Notes: generated by a model not told the origin, from the letters alone. Counted from the stretch's first letter, positions 24,547 to 37,239 are shown. The stretch: 64,000 bases of DNA from Druceiella hillmani (GCA_039881145.1 JAYKKI010000088.1:3286501-3350500), one strand, 5' to 3'. Translations and numbers: made by a program.

Positions 24547-25245
24547 TTGTAGGCCCTTTAGATTGCGGCTGAATGGGCCTAATCATCAATGAAAAGAAAA
24601 CTATATTCATAATTGTGACAAATCAAGAGACTGACAACGCACTACTGGTGGTGGATGACCACACTTTCGAAAAAGTTACCGAATTTAAATATCTTTAGAA
24701 TGTTGGAATTGACTACCGCCTGATGGTGGCAAATAGAGATACTTTGGCTTAAGAAACTAACTAAGATCTCGGCCCATTAGCAATAGAAGGAAAAATTAAT
24801 ATAACTAAGACAGTAATTCTACCAGTAGCCCTCTATGACAGCGAAAGCTGGCATTAAGTACACATATCCAAAACAGACTACTAATTATTTAAAGAAAAGG
24901 AATTGGCAAAATCTTCAAGAAAATAGGATTCGGCGAATTCTTTACAATCACGAAATTTATAATCGATATAGACAGCGAAACATTATTAAAGTCATCAAAT
25001 CAAACCGAATGAGGTATTTGGGATAGTTATTTATATCAGGAGGTAAGAATCCGACTAAGCTGCTAACTTTTAACAAACCAAGGGGTACCAAGAAACGGAA
25101 AACACCTGCATTCAGATGGCTTGATAATGTGTAGAATGACTTAAAATGTTAAAGGTTAGCAAGTGGAAACATAAAGCATCTGATAGACTCCGATGGAAAA
25201 AGCTCGCTGGGACGGCTCTGGCCTGGTTTTGAAAACCGTTGTATC
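24547..25245 (+). pseudogene. RTE-like LINE reverse transcriptase 3' region, degenerate
   Basis: Across several frames, conceptual translation follows the C-terminal part of RTE-type non-LTR retrotransposon proteins. 24567-24700 reads GLIINEKKT, then VVDDHTFEKVTEFKYL. About 24810 reads KTVILPVALYDSESW, the usual 'LYGSE(T/S)W' site. 24925-25022 reads RRILYNHEIYNR...IIKVIKSNRMRYLG. About 25085-25210 reads RGTKKR...PAFRWLDNV, then KWKHKASDRLRWKKLAG. The order and spacing match the tail after the polymerase palm. Stops (after FKYL and after ESWH) and frameshifts show it is dead. The endonuclease and catalytic polymerase motifs are absent, so it is 5'-truncated, as expected for LINE copies. Clade assignment is by recall. 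Confidence 0.8.
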
Positions 25246-25289
25246 ATTAAACGTCTATGTATGCCTAAGTACGTACGGAACCTTCTTTA

Positions 25290-26371
25290 ACGCGCACTTC
25301 CAAAACGCAGTCCAAGTTATGAGATTGACGTCATAATTTAGAGTTTTCGAGGTGGACACGTCTTTGAGGATATTATCACAATATCTAGAAGTATCTTGCA
25401 GAAAATTCTGAGATAATAATATTTGAAATCCTTGTAACTCAGTATTTCAATAATCAAATTATTGGATTTTCTTTTTTTGTCGTATGAAAAAAATCTAATA
25501 ATTTAATTTTCCACTTTAAATAATAAATATCGCCCTATGGAATTTCTCCGAAAAAGCTTTTGATAGTCAAAAATTCTGCTGCTGCACCATACCGGTGCAT
25601 ATGGAATTGGTTTTGCTATTGCGTCGTGTATATAATATAATCGAAAGTATAGATTTCACCAATAGTATCAAAGATCTGATCAAAGAGTAGAGTGATTAGA
25701 TGATCCCATAGAAATTCGGCCACAAACCTTCTTCCACAAAAGTCGGCAGATGTCATCCGCTGACTCTCCACCTACGAAGATATTCTCATTTTTCATTCCC
25801 ATGTTAAATTAATTTGTTCATTAATATTATTTATTGTTTTATGTACTTTAATGAATCTAATTGATACATTTTCGATGTGGGGTGATATGTCACTAGCAAA
25901 AACTTTTGAGACTCTGCACCTAAAAATAAATGGATATCATCCAACCTTAAATAAATGGATATTAAAACCTAAAAGTAAATTGATATCCCCAAAAATTTAC
26001 CCAATCCCTAAACCTCCTATCCAATTCAATCCTAACCAATCCCTAAAACTAAATGGATATCAAAGTAAAGTTTTCAATAACTACACAACTACACATCCTA
26101 ACATTCTTTAGGCACGTCGTTCGAAGTGAAGAATCCATAGAGTTTTGTAGCTTAAAACCAACAAAATAAACGAGGCCCGCTGGATTTTTCTTTTTGAGAA
26201 TAAAGACTGATAATGATGAAACACGCACGTTACTGTCTGCACAATGAACAAATTAACATAATCTAAAGTTCATAGATGGTTCAACGCTAGAAAATTAGAC
26301 CTATTCCTTCAAAAAATTATAGTACTGCATTTGAATGTTAGATTTACAAGTACTTTGTGTGCGTAGATTGG
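25290..26371. other. No recognised feature; short 'aaatggatat' repeats
   Basis: 25925-26060 carries scattered 'aaatggatat' and 'ccaatcc(c/t)taa' repeats that keep frame 25851-26111 open. No gene supported. Confidence 0.5.
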
Positions 26372-26500
26372 TTTTGAGGGTTCTGTACCATAGAAAGAAA
26401 AAATGAACCTTTTTAAGATAGTTCATGTCCTTTTGTGCGTTTGCTGAATGAGCACAGTTGCTTTTCCCAGAAACTGTTTGAAGTATAAATTTGAAATTTC
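26372..26500 (+). mobile_element. Dispersed lepidopteran-type element, fragment 3
   Basis: 'ttttgagggttctgtacc', a purine-rich stretch, 'gaacctttttaagata' and 'cccagaaactgtttgaa' align with the 5' half of the family. The 'gtctgtctgtcacag' section is heavily substituted. Confidence 0.5.
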
Positions 26501-26520
26501 ACATAATATATACGTACATA

Positions 26521-26617
26521 GCTACATTAGTAGTCAACAACCAAAATTATTTATTTAAAAATTATAAATCTACATTAGCAGTCAACAACCAAAAATATTT
26601 ATTTAAAAATTATAGAG
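26521..26617. repeat. Two-copy tandem repeat, 51 bp
   Basis: 'ctacattag(t/c)agtcaacaac' followed by 'tatttatttaaaaattata' occurs twice in direct succession with two differences. Confidence 0.95.
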
Positions 26618-27009
26618 TGGGGACAAATCAAGAACTCAATTTTTAGCAGCATGTCTCCAGAGATATGCTAAATCTAGAAATATCATGAAAACGACGCAAA
26701 AAAATTTAAATTATCGAAGATGATCAATAAACAAAAACTCTAAGGTTTTAATTTCGTTCATCATACTGCAGAACAAATCAAAACACCCCAGCGTTTTCAC
26801 TAAATACATTAGCATTTATATATAGCATTAGATACTTAAAAAATTTCTTTGGAAAAATTTGTTTCCAAAAAAACATACCAAACCCATCACCGATGCTTTG
26901 TCAATAAAAAATTGACAATATGATATTTTGAATAAATGCAGAGCTATGTGTACATTCTTCACATTTTCAGAAATATTTTCATCATGACTAAAATGAAACG
27001 CGACGGAAC

Positions 27010-27570
27010 CATATGCGAATCATCATCATAATTCCACGAAAGACATCCACTACTAAAAACAGGTTTCCCCCAGAGATTCCCACCACGTTGGATTTCATAT
27101 CGCTTGTATCCAACTGCTGCCAGTGATATTTACGTGATCATCTGTCCACCTAGCAAGGGGTAGTCCCATTTTGCCTCTTCAGGTACATGGTAGCTATTCG
27201 AAAACGGGTGGATATTTCTTCCCAAACGATTGTGGATTCTATGCGCTATTTAACTTGTCCATTGGTACTTCAACCTGCTAATTCTACGAGCTATGTCGCT
27301 AGCCTTAGTTCTCCTACAGATCTCCATATCCACTATATCTGTACATTCACCAGATATACACAAAGTGGAGACACCTGAGCATAGTCCATTCCGTAGCTTG
27401 CTGAGTGATCTGGAAGAGGCCATTTCACCATGTACGTCATCACTAACAATATACACTGTTTGAAGACTTCTGTCTTCAAGCATGGGGGGTCTTTAGGATG
27501 AGAAGATATGATGAAATTTCCCAAACGCTGCCTGCCTAGTTGAATTCTCGGATCGACCTTTTTTCAAAGG
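27010..27570 (-). pseudogene. RTE-like LINE reverse transcriptase 3' region, second lineage
   Basis: Minus-strand translation, in order and across frames. 27560-27420 gives FKQCILLVMTYMVKW (the family's 'CVLPVMTYG.E.W' site, with the residues after Tyr substituted). 27330-27250 gives VDMEICRRTKASDIARRISRLKYQW. 27165-27090 gives the 'RWTDD...AGSSWIQ' block, decayed. The 3' end lies at a short ATGATGAT run near 27020-27035, a usual tail for this LINE type. There are frameshifts between the blocks, so it is non-functional. It is a different subfamily from 24547-25245, since the linker residues do not match. No polymerase YxDD box or endonuclease is present (5' truncation). The overlapping plus-strand frame 27187-27378 is a shadow. 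Confidence 0.8.
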
Positions 27571-29114
27571 ATTTTCCCTATTGGACGGTTTATCCTAGGT
27601 GTACACAGTGATTAGCAACTTCAAGACAAGCATTCGCAACATATACCGGTATGGATGCAATAAAGACGTCAGGCATGATCTTTATCTTATTCATGTGTAA
27701 ATAATATTTATAAAGAAATGGTATCTATAAGTAGAGAAATCGAATAATTTTTCATGGAGTTTTCTTCATGATAAATATGAGTTATTTCATTTGAAAACCA
27801 AGTGAATAACTTTATTTACAAATAACTACAAACAAGATCACAGTTTAGTGTTCGATGGAAAATAGCGTATTTATAATAACAGTGCCGATGTACATACAAC
27901 TTCAATAAGACGTCAGAAAATTAGACAATGATGAAAAAAATAGCTATCTTTTAACCAAAAATTCTGTCTATTAAAAATCTGTGCGAGATTAATAGCCAGT
28001 CCAATGAAGATCGCTTGGACAATACCTTATAAACAGTTCAATCCTGACCAAACAGTAAGTATCCCAATTTTTTACTAACAATAAACTATTTTAACAGTTG
28101 GTCGCACCTCATACAACAACATAATGACAGCATTGAGCAATAGCCTAGCCCACTTCATAGTTCTCTCGTTCGCCTGACCTCGTATCAGCAACTTATCTTT
28201 ATTGCCAAAATTATAATTAACCTTGAAAGGCTAAAGTCTTGAGTCAATAGACTCAATAAAGGTGAAACGATCGTTGAAACACTACGATAGACAGAAATAA
28301 ACCTGCCAGATTCATGTCAAACTTATGCTAGGTATATTTCAGATATACTAATCATATATATGTTAGCTTGCAATATTTTTTTAGTTTATATAGTGTGGCA
28401 ATATTTTATTTACTTTTTAACTTAATGTATACAGACTTAAATACTGTAGTGTAGTGTGATACATGCCACTTCTTCCTCATTAGTTTTGTCACACTTTACG
28501 GTATTACGACCGTATAGCAGTTTCAAATATTACGACCGTATAGCAGGTAAAAATATTTTAAATAACTACAAACCTTTGTATTTTAAAACGTACCAGTTTT
28601 GAAGTGTATCACTTTTTAAAAGTACATGGCCAATTTCTGCCTAGTTGTACCTCGTAATGCCCACGAATATAAAAACATGAAAAAACTAAACATTAATTCA
28701 TGAATTATGGTAGTTTTAAATAAAAAAATGAATTTTTTTGAAAAATGTTTTTCTCTTTTACGTTTTTTTTACCTTGACGTTCCATTCAACGCATCGAAAA
28801 TACTCCGGATAATCTGATATTGTAAATTTTAAAATGGTGTAACTTTTTTGCATTAAAAACAATTATGATAGTGTAAAAGTGTCTGAACCACGCGTTCAAA
28901 TTTAAAATAGATATTATTAAAATTATATGAAGAAATTATAATAATGATGATATCATTAAGTAAAATACGTAATACCAGAAAAATTCATTATAATAGAATT
29001 ACTTATATTGAAATTTCATAGGCTGAGATATAACAGTTTCATTCCAGTTTCTTCGTTACTTAGTGTAATGTGATATGTTTTGTACTTATATTTTCTAACA
29101 TTTGTATTATCCCT

Positions 29115-29118
<4 letters not shown>
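27571..29118. other. No recognised feature
   Basis: AT-rich. 'tattacgaccgtatagcag' is repeated 28502-28520 and 28530-28548. Nothing else supported. Confidence 0.5.
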
Positions 29119-29149
<31 letters not shown>

Positions 29150-29152
29150 GTA

Positions 29153-29202
<50 letters not shown>
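29119..29202. repeat. (TA)n microsatellite abutting a MITE
   Basis: TA tract with three 'tgta' interruptions, ending exactly at the left terminus of the MITE. It generates several spurious Tyr/Ile frames. Confidence 0.98.
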
Positions 29203-29203
<1 letters not shown>

Positions 29204-29606
29204 GGTGTCCGAGAATAGACGTCGAACAAAGAAAGACGCCATTCGTTGGCTATAAAGGAACAAATTGTTGTTGAAGTAAAACGTAAAACACCCCATTTTT
29301 TAATTGAGCGCAAAAAATATTACACATAACTCTTTTTAACACACCCACTACTTGCCCAGAGTACGGTGTTTACCCGCAATGGCGATGTTTTCGCAGCTTT
29401 TGGCGAGCCATTCTCCCGAGGGGCGCTGAATAATGTGGGCAAGTATCTTGTGTACTAAAAAGATGACAAATAATTATAAATATTATTTTTGATTTTCTGA
29501 AAAAAAGGAATTTTTTAAATTTTATTTTAACGACAATAAGTTATTTTTCAGTCAAGGAACAACGTCTTTCTTTGTCCAACACTTATTCCCGAATACCTTG
29601 TGTATA
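29203..29606. mobile_element. About 400-bp MITE with 35-bp imperfect terminal inverted repeats
   Basis: Left end 'ggtgtccgagaatagacg' followed by 'acaaagaaagacg' (29204-29238); right end 'cgtctttctttgt' then 'acttattcccgaatacc' (29573-29598). The inner 13 bp pair perfectly and the outer part with a few mismatches. Inside are a second inverted pair, 'acttgccca' (about 29350) and 'tgggcaagt' (about 29437), and a GC-richer core ('gcaatggcgatgttttcgc'). There is no transposase, so it is non-autonomous. Superfamily not assigned; both ends abut or nearly abut TA tracts. Confidence 0.75.
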
Positions 29607-29622
29607 CACACACATATACACA

Positions 29623-29624
<2 letters not shown>

Positions 29625-29682
<58 letters not shown>
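29625..29682. repeat. (TA)n microsatellite
   Basis: TA tract preceded by 'tatacacacacatatacacacg'-like CA/TA mix, 20 bp right of the MITE end. Confidence 0.98.
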
Positions 29683-31186
29683 CCAATATGGTTAATAGCA
29701 ACGTCAGGACATGTACTTTCTTATTTATAAAAGTAGTTTAAGAAGAATTACTATAACAATATTTTTAATTAACATATAAAAGGAAAAAAAAACTGTAAAG
29801 TAACCATCAAATTGGATGAAACTGTCATCTTTTAAACAATGCTTTACGGACAGGATCCGTTTACGAGTAAAAAAATTAACGGCTGTAGCCTAATGCTAGA
29901 AAAAACACAATGATGTACCAACAATGATTTGTGGATTTGTGAAATGTGTTAATAAAATTTGATCCTTTTCAATTCTTAGTGCAGTCTTTTTATTCTAGGT
30001 ATTTATTAATCAAAAATAAATAACAAGTTTCACAAGCTCGGGGTTACGTCAAAATTAACAAAATGTGTATCTATTTATATACAATACTAAATACTATAAA
30101 TATCTATTTCTTTGAGGAACATTATGTACTTGGTCAAAGAATTAACAAATCGTTAACATTAACTGTAATTACCCCGATTTATCGAACTATGACCTCAATC
30201 GCGACCATAAAAAGTTAATTCTTGCTTCCATGAAATGTAAAATTTCAAATTATTTGTATTCCTATGTCATTGTGTTCCCAGTTCGTAACAGTACATTGCA
30301 CCTCGACACAAATTTATGTACGAGAAGCTATAATTTTGTAGTTTTACTGTGGAAGATAAATGTTTTTCTGAATTATCATATCTTTTACCAGAATTTGTCA
30401 AATTACCTAGATAATCAAAACCAGCTTTATTCCGTTTACTATATTTAGTTCCGAATAATAAACAACGACAGCAAAATATTTTATTTAAAACGCAACTCCT
30501 GATTATCCACCAATACTAATCGCAAAAATTACTGTGGAAATATCGTACACTAGATTTATTATGAACGTATAGTTTCAAAATTGACTTCGATCTACCATTC
30601 TCGATTATACTATTTTGTTTTCCTTTTAAATATAAATTGGGAAATCCTACCTTAATCACGTAATAAACAAAGCAACATTTGATAATCGCCATTGTTTATT
30701 GACTTTCACGACGCAAATTCACATCAAAAAGTGAATTAATAAAATATTAATTTAAATGCACAAAGAAAACGGGTAACACAATAAGTATTTGACTGACACA
30801 ATATAATACGTGTATTTAAAAACTGGAAAGATTTAAAATTATTTATAAAATGATTTTTGAATGAGAATGATAAACTGACAGCAGAGATCGTTATAATAAC
30901 ACAATGATTCTTTGTTTGTATGCGAATGTCATAAATACGGGATTGTTTCAGTGTGAATATAGCTGAAGGTAGTCTAACAAGCTTCAGCTTGCCTTGAGTC
31001 TACGAACTGACGCTCTAAAGTGAGATAAGGTATTTTAATTTTGTGTGGACTATTTCTGATTCAAGTAGCTTTTGTAATTTGATACAATATAGGAATGAAG
31101 TTTGTACATTTTATCTAAAAGTCCATGTATGTGCGCGTGCAAATTGCAAATCGTATATGAATTATAAAAATAACTTAATAATTAAA
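29683..31186. other. No recognised feature
   Basis: Unique AT-rich sequence. The open frame 30230-30448 (+) has no supporting motif. Confidence 0.5.
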
Positions 31187-31751
31187 TCATATATATTAAT
31201 ACGCTAAGGTTAAGATGTTACTCTTCCTTTTTAGAAAAAACCTCACAAGTAATCCACATAAATTATATATCATTTTATAGATAATTGCTTGCTCTACCGG
31301 CGTCCACAACTAAAAAATTTATTATTGCTATTGTTTTTGCAAATTAATTAATTATTAAAATTATATACACAAAACAGCAATGCTGCCATCTAACGGCTCA
31401 ACGTCAATATGATTGACGGTCGATAAAATTTTTGTTTAATTTAAAATCCACTCACGTATAAAGTGGCGCTTTAGCTCAATGCTTTTGATACTTGCGCCTC
31501 TATATGTCAATTTTAGTAAAATATTTGTTTAATCTGTCATCTGAGCTTCATAATGGAATAAAAACGTAATAAGCAGTGTGCAAAATTAGAAATGAATTGA
31601 ATATCTGCAATCAATTTTGATTTATTAAATTGACTCTAAACACTCTGTTGTAACTAAAATGACAGCTGTGAGTTCATTTTCTCATGTGTAAATATTTATA
31701 ATCTACCACGCAAATTGATATAATGCGAAGACTTCGCACGGGTCACGCTAG
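31187..31751 (+). mobile_element. Non-autonomous Helitron, complete, 565 bp
   Basis: The 5' end is 'TCatatatattaatacg' and the 3' end is the hairpin 'tgcgaag-a-cttcgca' followed by 'cgggtcacgCTAG'. The flanking bases are A (31186) and T (31752), exactly the A/T insertion site of Helitrons, with no target duplication. The interior shares 'ccggcgtccacaactaaaaa', 'tgctgccatctaacggctca' and 'agtggcgctttagctcaatg' with the copies at 44355, 50313 and 63835. This copy has about 150-190 bp of extra interior (about 31550-31720). No Rep/helicase coding, so it must be mobilised in trans. Confidence 0.9.
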
Positions 31752-33314
31752 TATGTTTAAATTTTCGTAAATATATAATGTAAATATGCTAAATGTTCAG
31801 GGCGAGCTACGTGTAATTGCTCATAAGGTACTGTGCGCCACTGGTTCTGATACGCAGATCTTGATGTGATTTAAACCATCCTGTACGCTCTTTACAATCC
31901 CTGAAAGTTTCAGTACATCATTACTATAGATCCTCAATTTATGGAATTATGGTAATATTTGTAAAACGTATGCTAACTCTGGTAAGCACGAAGCGCTATG
32001 GACAATATTATATTATAAGAGTGCTAAAATTCAGCATCCAAATTTTTTTGTGAGCAAAGCCGTAGGAAAAACTAACAATGTATTCTTTTTAAATGTACTC
32101 CTTACACCCTTTAATTTGATACCCTACACCTCATACTTCTGTTAAAATTTTGTTTCTTACATTTCACATTATTCAATTTGATGGCAGCCATGTTGCTTTT
32201 TCTATGATCTCATGTAGCCTGTGAAATTCTGTACAGCAAAAAATCTACATCTCTATTAGATCTATCAAAATCTGTTCTGCCTCTCTATTCTTATGAGGGA
32301 ATATATAAACTCGCTTTAAAAACCTACGCACATAATTTCATTCTATCCTCCTTGCACAGCAAGTTTTTATGAATCCTACACATGATACATTTTTTCTACG
32401 CAGTCATGGATCAGTGAAACATTCTTCATCAATTTAAATATTTCAAAATTTCTGTTTTCTATAATATTTCCCGCACACTTTTCTCCATAACGGAGTGAAT
32501 AGTGATGATGGACTGTTACGAATAAGCAAACACACTTTTAATTATTTCTGAATCTAATCCAATAGCATTTCAGTGAACCTTTTTCATATAGCCTAGTGCC
32601 TCTTCTATATTCATAATTTTCTATTAACAGTTGTTGTCCATGTTCACATTTCCTATATTCAAGCCAATTTAATAATACTTCCATCATTTCAAATTAAAAC
32701 CCAATAATTTCGTGATATCTCTCCGTCTGTCCGTATTTCCTTCCATCTGCCACATTCTTGCTGTTTTCGACCAATGTGCACGTAATTTTTAAGTAGATAT
32801 TTTATGTGAACATCTCAATTTACCAAAATACTAAATCGGCCTGATCCATAAACTTGAAGTAGCTCAGCGAGTAGTGGAATGAGCTATGCTTAGATTATTT
32901 CTGTAGAAAAAAGTTCGAAATGAGGAAGTGTGACGGAGAATCTAGATAATCAAAATTAAATGGCTATGAGCAGTTCAAATTTGGCAAAAAACTGATAACT
33001 GATCGAGTAACATGTTCTCGAGTGGACATCACGAACCTCGAAGCACAATACGAGATGCTCCCAAGCCAGATGAACTGACGACTTAAAAAAAGTGGACAAA
33101 AAGTGGCTGTATGCGGAAGGCGGAAGGTGTGTGTGGTGGCGCGCATTGAGAAAAATAAATTGATCCTCCACTACTCGGATGAGTACATAATTAATATTCG
33201 ACATAAGTGGTATCAAAGTTTGCTCATTCATAAACACGTTTTGCTATTCATGTAACAGCAAATACAACTTAAAAATCGGTCAAAAATGAATCCATATATA
33301 TGTGAATCCATGAA
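31752..33314. other. No recognised feature
   Basis: Unique AT-rich sequence. The open frame 32956-33237 (-) covers a slightly GC-richer patch (33000-33180) but shows no known motif. Confidence 0.5.
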
Positions 33315-34865
33315 TGTTTTTATGCATGTGTCCTTTTCACCATATGTCACAATTAAAGAATTTTTTATGCATGTATACTTTTCACCATATGTCACAATTA
33401 AAGAATTTTTTATGCATGTATCCTTCTCACCATATGTCACAATTAAAGAATGTTTTATGCAAGTATCCTTCTCACCATATGTCACAATTAAAGAATTTTT
33501 TATGCATGTATCCTTCTCACCATATGTCACAATTAAAGAATTTTTTATGCAAGTATCCTTCTCACCATATGTCACAATTAAAGAATTTTTTATGCATGTA
33601 TCCTTCTCACCATATGTCACAATTAAAGATTTTTTTATGCATGTATCCTTCTCATCATATGGCACAATTAAAGAAATTTTTTATGCATGTATCCTCACCA
33701 TATGTCACAATTAAAGAATTTTTTATGCATGTATCCTTCTCACCATATGTCACAATTAAAGAATTTTTTATGCATGTATCCTTCTCACCATATGTCACAA
33801 TTAAAGAATTTTTTATGCATGTATCCTTCTCACCATATGTCACAATTAAAGAATTTTTATGCATGTATCCTTCTCACCATATGTCACAATTAAAGAATTT
33901 TTTATGCATGTATCCTTCTCACCATATGACACAAAAAATAATTGTTTATGCATGTATCCTTCTCACCATATGTCACAATTAAAGAATTTTTTATGCATGT
34001 ATTCTTCTCACCATATGTCACAATTAAAGAATTTTTTATGCATGTATCCTTCTCACTATATGTCACAATTAAATAATTTTTCATGCATGTATCCTTCTCA
34101 CCATATGTCACAATTAAAGAATTTTTTATGCATGTATCGTTCTCACCATATGTCACAATTCAATAATTTTTTATGCATGTATCCTTCTCACCATATGTCA
34201 CAATTAAAGAATTTTTTATGCATGTATCCTTCTCACCATATGTCACAATTAAAGAATTTTTTATGCATGTATCCTTCTCACCACATGTCACAATTAAAGA
34301 TTTTTTTATGCAAGTATCCTTCTCACCATATGTCACAATTAAAGAATTTTTTATGCATGTATCCTTCTCACCATATGTCTCAATTAAAGAATTGTTTTTG
34401 CATGTATCCTTCTCATCATATGTCACAATTAAAGAATTTTTTATGCATGTATCCTTCTCACCATATGTCACAATTAAAGAATTTTTTATGCATGTATCCT
34501 TCTCACCATATGTCACAATTAAATAATTTTTATGCATGTATCCTTCTCACCATATGTCACAATTAAAGATTTTTTCATGCATGTATCCTTCTCACCATAT
34601 GTCACAAATAAAGAATTTTTTATGCATGTATCCTTCTCACTATATGTCACAATTAAAGAATTTTTTATGCATGTATCCTTCTCACCATATGTCACAATTA
34701 CAGAATTGTTTATGCATGTATCCTTTTCACCATATGTCACAATTAAAGAATTGTTTATGCATGTATCCTTTTCACCATATGTCACAATTAAAGAATTGTT
34801 TATGCATGCGTCCTTCTCACCATATGACACAATTAAAGAATTTTTTATGCATGTGTCCTTCTCAT
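33315..34865. repeat. 45-bp minisatellite, about 34 copies
   Basis: The unit is about 'atgcatgtatccttctcacc' + 'atatgtcacaattaaagaa' + a T run, with an exact 45-bp spacing for most of its length (33322, 33367, 33412, 33457 and so on). Variants: 'caagtatcc' for 'catgtatcc', 'aaataat' for 'aaagaat', and one-base T-run changes. Since 45 is divisible by three and the unit lacks stops in two plus frames and one minus frame, long frames run through it (33314-33982, 33859-34566 and others), broken only where the T run changes length. These are repeat artefacts and not proteins. Confidence 0.99.
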
Positions 34866-36479
34866 TTAAATTAAAACGTTAATCAAATATCTGACATTGA
34901 TTTCTTGGATGGTTCTCTCAGATTTGTTTAGTTTATACTCTTTCTATTGAATCCCGCCCTTCGGGAATTGTTTTTCCTAATCTCTAGATATTTTATGTCA
35001 ATTTCATTATTTTATATATTCAAAAAATGTTTATAGAAGGTTCCTAGATTTCATTATTTATCTTTTACGTTTAATGGAAGTAGTTAGGTACGTAATATTT
35101 TTTGCTATACAGAAGTAGATAGATACAAGCTGACGATGATTAGGTTGAAAAGATTAAAAAAATTTAAGGCACCTCGTACATATTTAGTGGTGGGGATTTT
35201 TTTTAACACCACGATAACTAGGTCGGTCCTTTAAAATTAAATCGAGATTCCTTTCAAGATTTTTTAAAATTTTAGTGGATTTAAAAATCGGAATAAACAA
35301 TTCGTACTAGAATTTGATTAAAAGTTGCAATGGATATTATTTCAGTTAATTTGCATTAATAAATTCATGAACGCCCTATGCTGTTATTTTTTTAGTAATT
35401 TTTTTTCACTTTTCTTTTATCGCAATCTCTATTTTATCTCTAATAGCTTTTCTGGAAATATTTGTAAATTGTAAGATTTCTTTCATTCAAGTAAGATTTC
35501 TTTCATTTAAATTTAGTTTATGATTCAATTCAATGTATAACAATTAATTTCAGCATCTATCCCCAGGCTACCTATGTTTTTAAAAGTTTCGTAATCAAAT
35601 ACCGATCTTTTTCGACACCTATTTGGTGTTGCATCTTTCAAAACAAATACGATTCAGTGATGAAGAATACCACAACAGACAGAGAGAGAGAGATGACTTC
35701 ATCATCCCCATCTACCCAACTATTGCAAGCTCATAATTTCTAACATTTCTTACGTATTTTTAAGTAGAAGCTTCATATGGAGATTTCAATAAATATATAG
35801 TAAAATAAAAAATTATATTAATGTTAATACACGTAAAATGATAACAATTTTACCACACCGAGTGGTATGTCATAAAATTGAGCTGCTTAGACCAGCTTCG
35901 TCATATTGAGACCTTCTTTATGAAATAACAAATACAAAAGTATTTTGTAGTAGTATATTCCTTTGCCCATAATTTTCAAAATCTCGACAGTTTTTGGGAC
36001 GTACGTTCATTTGTTTCATTCAATGACTTCGGAACTTTACTTGTTCGTGTTCAGATATTTATGGTACGTGACCGTTTGTTAATAACATTTAATTTATAAT
36101 ACATTGAATACTAAAGAGTTAGTTTTGCATTCATTGTCATCTGGAGAGATGCCTGATGATCTGAGAGATTTTAAGACAAGAAAGTTTTTACATAATATTT
36201 TAATAAATATGCATATTTTTTTCGAATGTCAATAGGCATTATACATAAACTTGAGGTTAACTTTTTGTAATGCGATTTTGTTTACGATTTTGACTTTAAC
36301 AGTTTCAGAAAAACAGACAAAAAACAATTTAGAAATACTCATAACTTATTCTTTCTATATATCATAAACGATACATAAAATTAAAAAAAAAACGAGTACT
36401 GACTCATTTGATTACTCGCAAATATCCATACAAATGTTTATGAAGATCATTTCCACATAATTGGATATATACGGGTAAA
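34866..36479. other. No recognised feature
   Basis: AT-rich; 'agtaagatttctttcatt' is duplicated at about 35472 and 35491. Nothing else supported. Confidence 0.5.
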
Positions 36480-36615
36480 TAAGATTCATCATTAAACAAA
36501 ATTTCAAGTCTCCACGTCGAACAATTTCTGAGAAAAACGGCTGTGACATACAAACACCCCGATTGACACACGCGTCATCTTATAAGTTCGTTTTTCCTAA
36601 CAAGATACGGAACCA
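36480..36615 (-). mobile_element. Dispersed lepidopteran-type element, fragment 4
   Basis: Minus strand: 'ggttccgtatcttg', 'aggaaaaacgaac', 'ttataagatgacgcg', 'gtcacagccgtttttctcag' and 'aaattg', in the same order as the copy at 59676. The rest of the element is missing. Confidence 0.65.
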
Positions 36616-36879
36616 TATATAAGATGAAACACTTTTCGCTCCTAGACAACACATATGAATAGTATTAATTAGGTTTTCATTTATGAAGTAAAAACTTCTT
36701 TTAGCTCATCTTGCCTGAAATTGTGATGGTCGGAAAAGATTTGCGACTTCACGCACTCCAAGCGTCATGCGTTTCAAGTATACTGGAGGTAAGCAGAACA
36801 TGGTCGGACAGTTCGATTTCGGGTATACTCGGTTCTAGGCTAAGTACGACCGAACTAGAGGAGCCGAGTAAAAAAGTAT

Positions 36880-36965
36880 AAAATGGAGCGGTAAAGCGCT
36901 GGATTACGTACGGATTAAGGAAGTCTGATTTCCAATCATCGAAATTCGAACTCAGACTTCCTTCG
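36880..36965 (+). other. tRNA-like / SINE-head-like segment
   Basis: 'ggagcggtaaagcgctgga' resembles a D-arm/A-box region and 'aattcgaactc', about 55 nt downstream, resembles a B box. No complete cloverleaf. An open frame on the other strand (36749-36997) has no recognised domain. Confidence 0.35.
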
Positions 36966-37164
36966 CTTTCATTTTTTTCTCTAATTTTTTTAGGCATTAT
37001 TATTATAGTAGTTCCTTATTAAATATTTTCTTTATTGAATTTATTATTAAATTATATTATTAGTTATTTATTTACTTAATTTGAATCTAGAACACTTTTA
37101 ATCATACATTTATTAAATATTTAGTTAATTTTAGGTTAGTATACGTGTGTTGGTGTACATATAT

Positions 37165-37235
37165 ATCTAGATTGGCTTAATGGAGAAAGAATGGATTGTC
37201 GGTGGTCTTTGTTCGAATCCGACTGCTCGGCTTTC
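37165..37235 (+). other. tRNA-like / SINE-head-like segment
   Basis: A-box-like 'tggcttaatggag' (37173-37185) and a good B box 'tgttcgaatcc' (37210-37220), spaced as in a tRNA. The segment is followed by T-rich sequence. The acceptor stem does not close, so a tRNA-derived SINE head or tRNA relic is the best reading. Confidence 0.4.
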
Positions 37236-37239
37236 TTTG

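Noticed and set aside
24547..25245. Active LINE
   Set aside because: Multiple stops and frameshifts, no endonuclease or catalytic polymerase motifs in the window.
33314..34882. Long open frames (up to 235 codons) suggesting a repetitive protein
   Set aside because: They exist only because the 45-bp minisatellite unit is a multiple of three without stops; frames are open on both strands and change whenever the T run changes length.
36880..37235. Two functional tRNA genes
   Set aside because: A- and B-box-like blocks are present but acceptor stems do not close and no proper anticodon arm could be drawn.
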